From Curtobacterium sp. MCSS17_008 (lineage in GTDB: Bacteria > Actinomycetota > Actinomycetes > Actinomycetales > Microbacteriaceae), in assembly GCF_003234185.1 (NCBI RefSeq), contig NZ_QKSM01000009.1, positions 1 through 64,000 of the forward strand: 64,000 nucleotides of DNA, given 5' to 3'. Below, piece after piece: positions 63,048-64,000 of this stretch. Every line of letters starts with the position of its first letter. Position 1 is the stretch's first letter. The notes below the pieces were generated by a model. That model searched no databases and had not been told where the DNA came from. It saw only the letters and a program-made list of their open reading frames with translations. The position numbers and the translations under genes were made by a program.

Positions 63048-64000
63048 TCAGCGGCCGAGGCGCTTGCGGAGCAGCGCGACGGCGCCCGAGATCTCACCGT
63101 TCTTCGCCACCACCAGAGCGCCGAAGTACACCACGGCCATGACGGCGCCGGCGAGGGCGATCGTGACGAGCGCACCGGTGCGGTCGGACATCGCGAACCC
63201 GTCCTCCGAGAAGGCGCCCAGTGCGTACACGACGACCGCTCCGGCGACACCGGCGATGAGCGCGGCGATGACGAACTGCACGTGCGAGCGCGTCACGACG
63301 GGCCCCTCGATGCCGTTGAGGCGTCGGCGCACGAGCACCAGCGCGACGATGGTCTGCGCGGTGCCGGCGAGCGTCGTGCACGCCGCGATCGAGACGCCGA
63401 CGAGGTCCTGCGGGAACGTCGCCACGGCGAGGGCACCGATGACGAACAGGACCGACTGCACGCACTGCATGAGGAAGGGCGTGCGGTGGTCGTGCAAGGC
63501 CCAGAACACCCGCTGGATGATGAAGAGCATGCTGAACAGCACCAGGCCGGGCATGTAGGCGAGCAGCACCGAGCCGATGACGAGGGCTCCGTCGAAGGTG
63601 TTCGCGAACATCCGGCCGAAGGGCACCGAGACGACGACGAGCGCCACCGACGCGAAGACCGTGAACAGTCCGACGATCCGGAGCGAGAGCGAGAGGTTCC
63701 GCCGGACGGCGTCGAGGTCCCCGCGCTCGGCGTCGTGGCTCATCCGGGTGAAGTACGCCGTCGCGATGGACACCGCGAAGATCGAGTGCGGGAGCATGAA
63801 GAGCAGCCAGGCGTTCTGGAGGACCGCGTTGCCCGCGGCTCCGGTACCGAGCGACGCGACGCGGGACTGCACGATGCCGGCGAGCTGCGTGACGAGGATC
63901 ATCGCGAAGAGCCAGCCCGCCGCCGTACCCGTGGCCTTGAGGCCGACCCCGCGCCAGCGGAAGTCCGGCCGGAACGACAGGCCGGCACGCTTCCAGAAGA
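63048..64000 (-). CDS. murJ: Lipid II flippase MurJ family, N-terminus outside window
   Basis: The frame enters from the right edge and ends at 63048; 317 codons are visible, reading LSFRPDFRWRGVGLKATGTA near the edge, then an MVF-superfamily transporter body. Landmarks are NAVLQNAWLLFMLPHSIFAV, SIATAYFTRMSHDAERGDLD, then FSMLFIIQRVFWALHDHRTP, typical of MviN/MurJ. It has at least eight hydrophobic helices in the window, and the start codon lies beyond 64000. It moves lipid II to the outer leaflet and is controlled by FhaA and PknB in mycobacteria, so this end of the window ties to the kinase cluster. Confidence 0.9.
   Translation of the reverse strand, partial: FWKRAGLSFRPDFRWRGVGLKATGTAAGWLFAMILVTQLAGIVQSRVASLGTGAAGNAVLQNAWLLFMLPHSIFAVSIATAYFTRMSHDAERGDLDAVRRNLSLSLRIVGLFTVFASVALVVVSVPFGRMFANTFDGALVIGSVLLAYMPGLVLFSMLFIIQRVFWALHDHRTPFLMQCVQSVLFVIGALAVATFPQDLVGVSIAACTTLAGTAQTIVALVLVRRRLNGIEGPVVTRSHVQFVIAALIAGVAGAVVVYALGAFSEDGFAMSDRTGALVTIALAGAVMAVVYFGALVVAKNGEISGAVALLRKRLGR

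Overview
The window is about 64 kb of very GC-rich actinobacterial chromosome containing the replication origin. Gene content and order (dnaA-dnaN-gnd-recF-dciA-gyrB-gyrA-DUF3566, tRNA-Ile, tRNA-Ala; rpmH-rnpA-yidD-yidC-khpB-rsmG-parA-parB; crgA, trpG/pabA, and pknB-pknA-pbpA-rodA-pstP-fhaB-fhaA ending at tRNA-Leu) are the classic actinobacterial origin neighbourhood. The GC content, the mismatch-repair nuclease NucS and the protein sequences suggest Microbacteriaceae, probably a Curtobacterium-like organism; the genus is inference.

Layout. 1-26 kb is accessory: a LacI regulator with a tiny coupled membrane protein and a divergent MFS exporter; nucS; a HAD phosphatase; a CynX-type transporter; several TetR/AraC/MarR regulators, two of them preceded by paralogous micro-proteins ending in EPSYADFF; an NmrA-type oxidoreductase cut by an in-frame TGA; a kinase, a Nudix hydrolase and an esterase; a sugar catabolic locus (MFS, isomerase, Gfo/Idh/MocA dehydrogenase, TetR) with shared operator-like motifs; a small heat-shock gene preceded by both a CIRCE and a HAIR element; Mn-catalase with an SDR; and a two-component system. 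26.5-37.1 kb is the cell-wall growth and Ser/Thr phosphorylation cluster: FHA proteins, PP2C phosphatase, RodA, PBP, PknA and PknB in overlapping genes, then TrpG/PabA and CrgA.

37.1-49.3 kb carries a rhomboid protease, a cyclophilin, two tRNAs, gyrase, the DnaA-partner candidate DUF721/DciA, recF, gnd and dnaN. oriC lies between dnaN and dnaA (49.34-49.85 kb). To its right are rpmH-rnpA-yidD-yidC-khpB-rsmG and parAB, with four ParB-binding (parS) palindromes between 55.0 and 59.1 kb and an unusual 1.5 kb stretch without a recognisable gene. The window ends with a YdcF protein, a D-Ala-D-Ala ligase homologue, a PLP aminotransferase, trxA, trxB and the C-terminal part of MurJ.

Points most worth follow-up: a second dense DnaA-box cluster between crgA and the rhomboid gene, about 12 kb from oriC; the EPSYADFF micro-protein pair; dual CIRCE/HAIR control of hsp20; the nonsense-interrupted NmrA gene; a long hairpin separating pknA from pknB; a family of near-identical intergenic hairpins; and parS sites at both ends of ydcF. 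I did not find a clear defence island, prophage, CRISPR array or insertion sequence.
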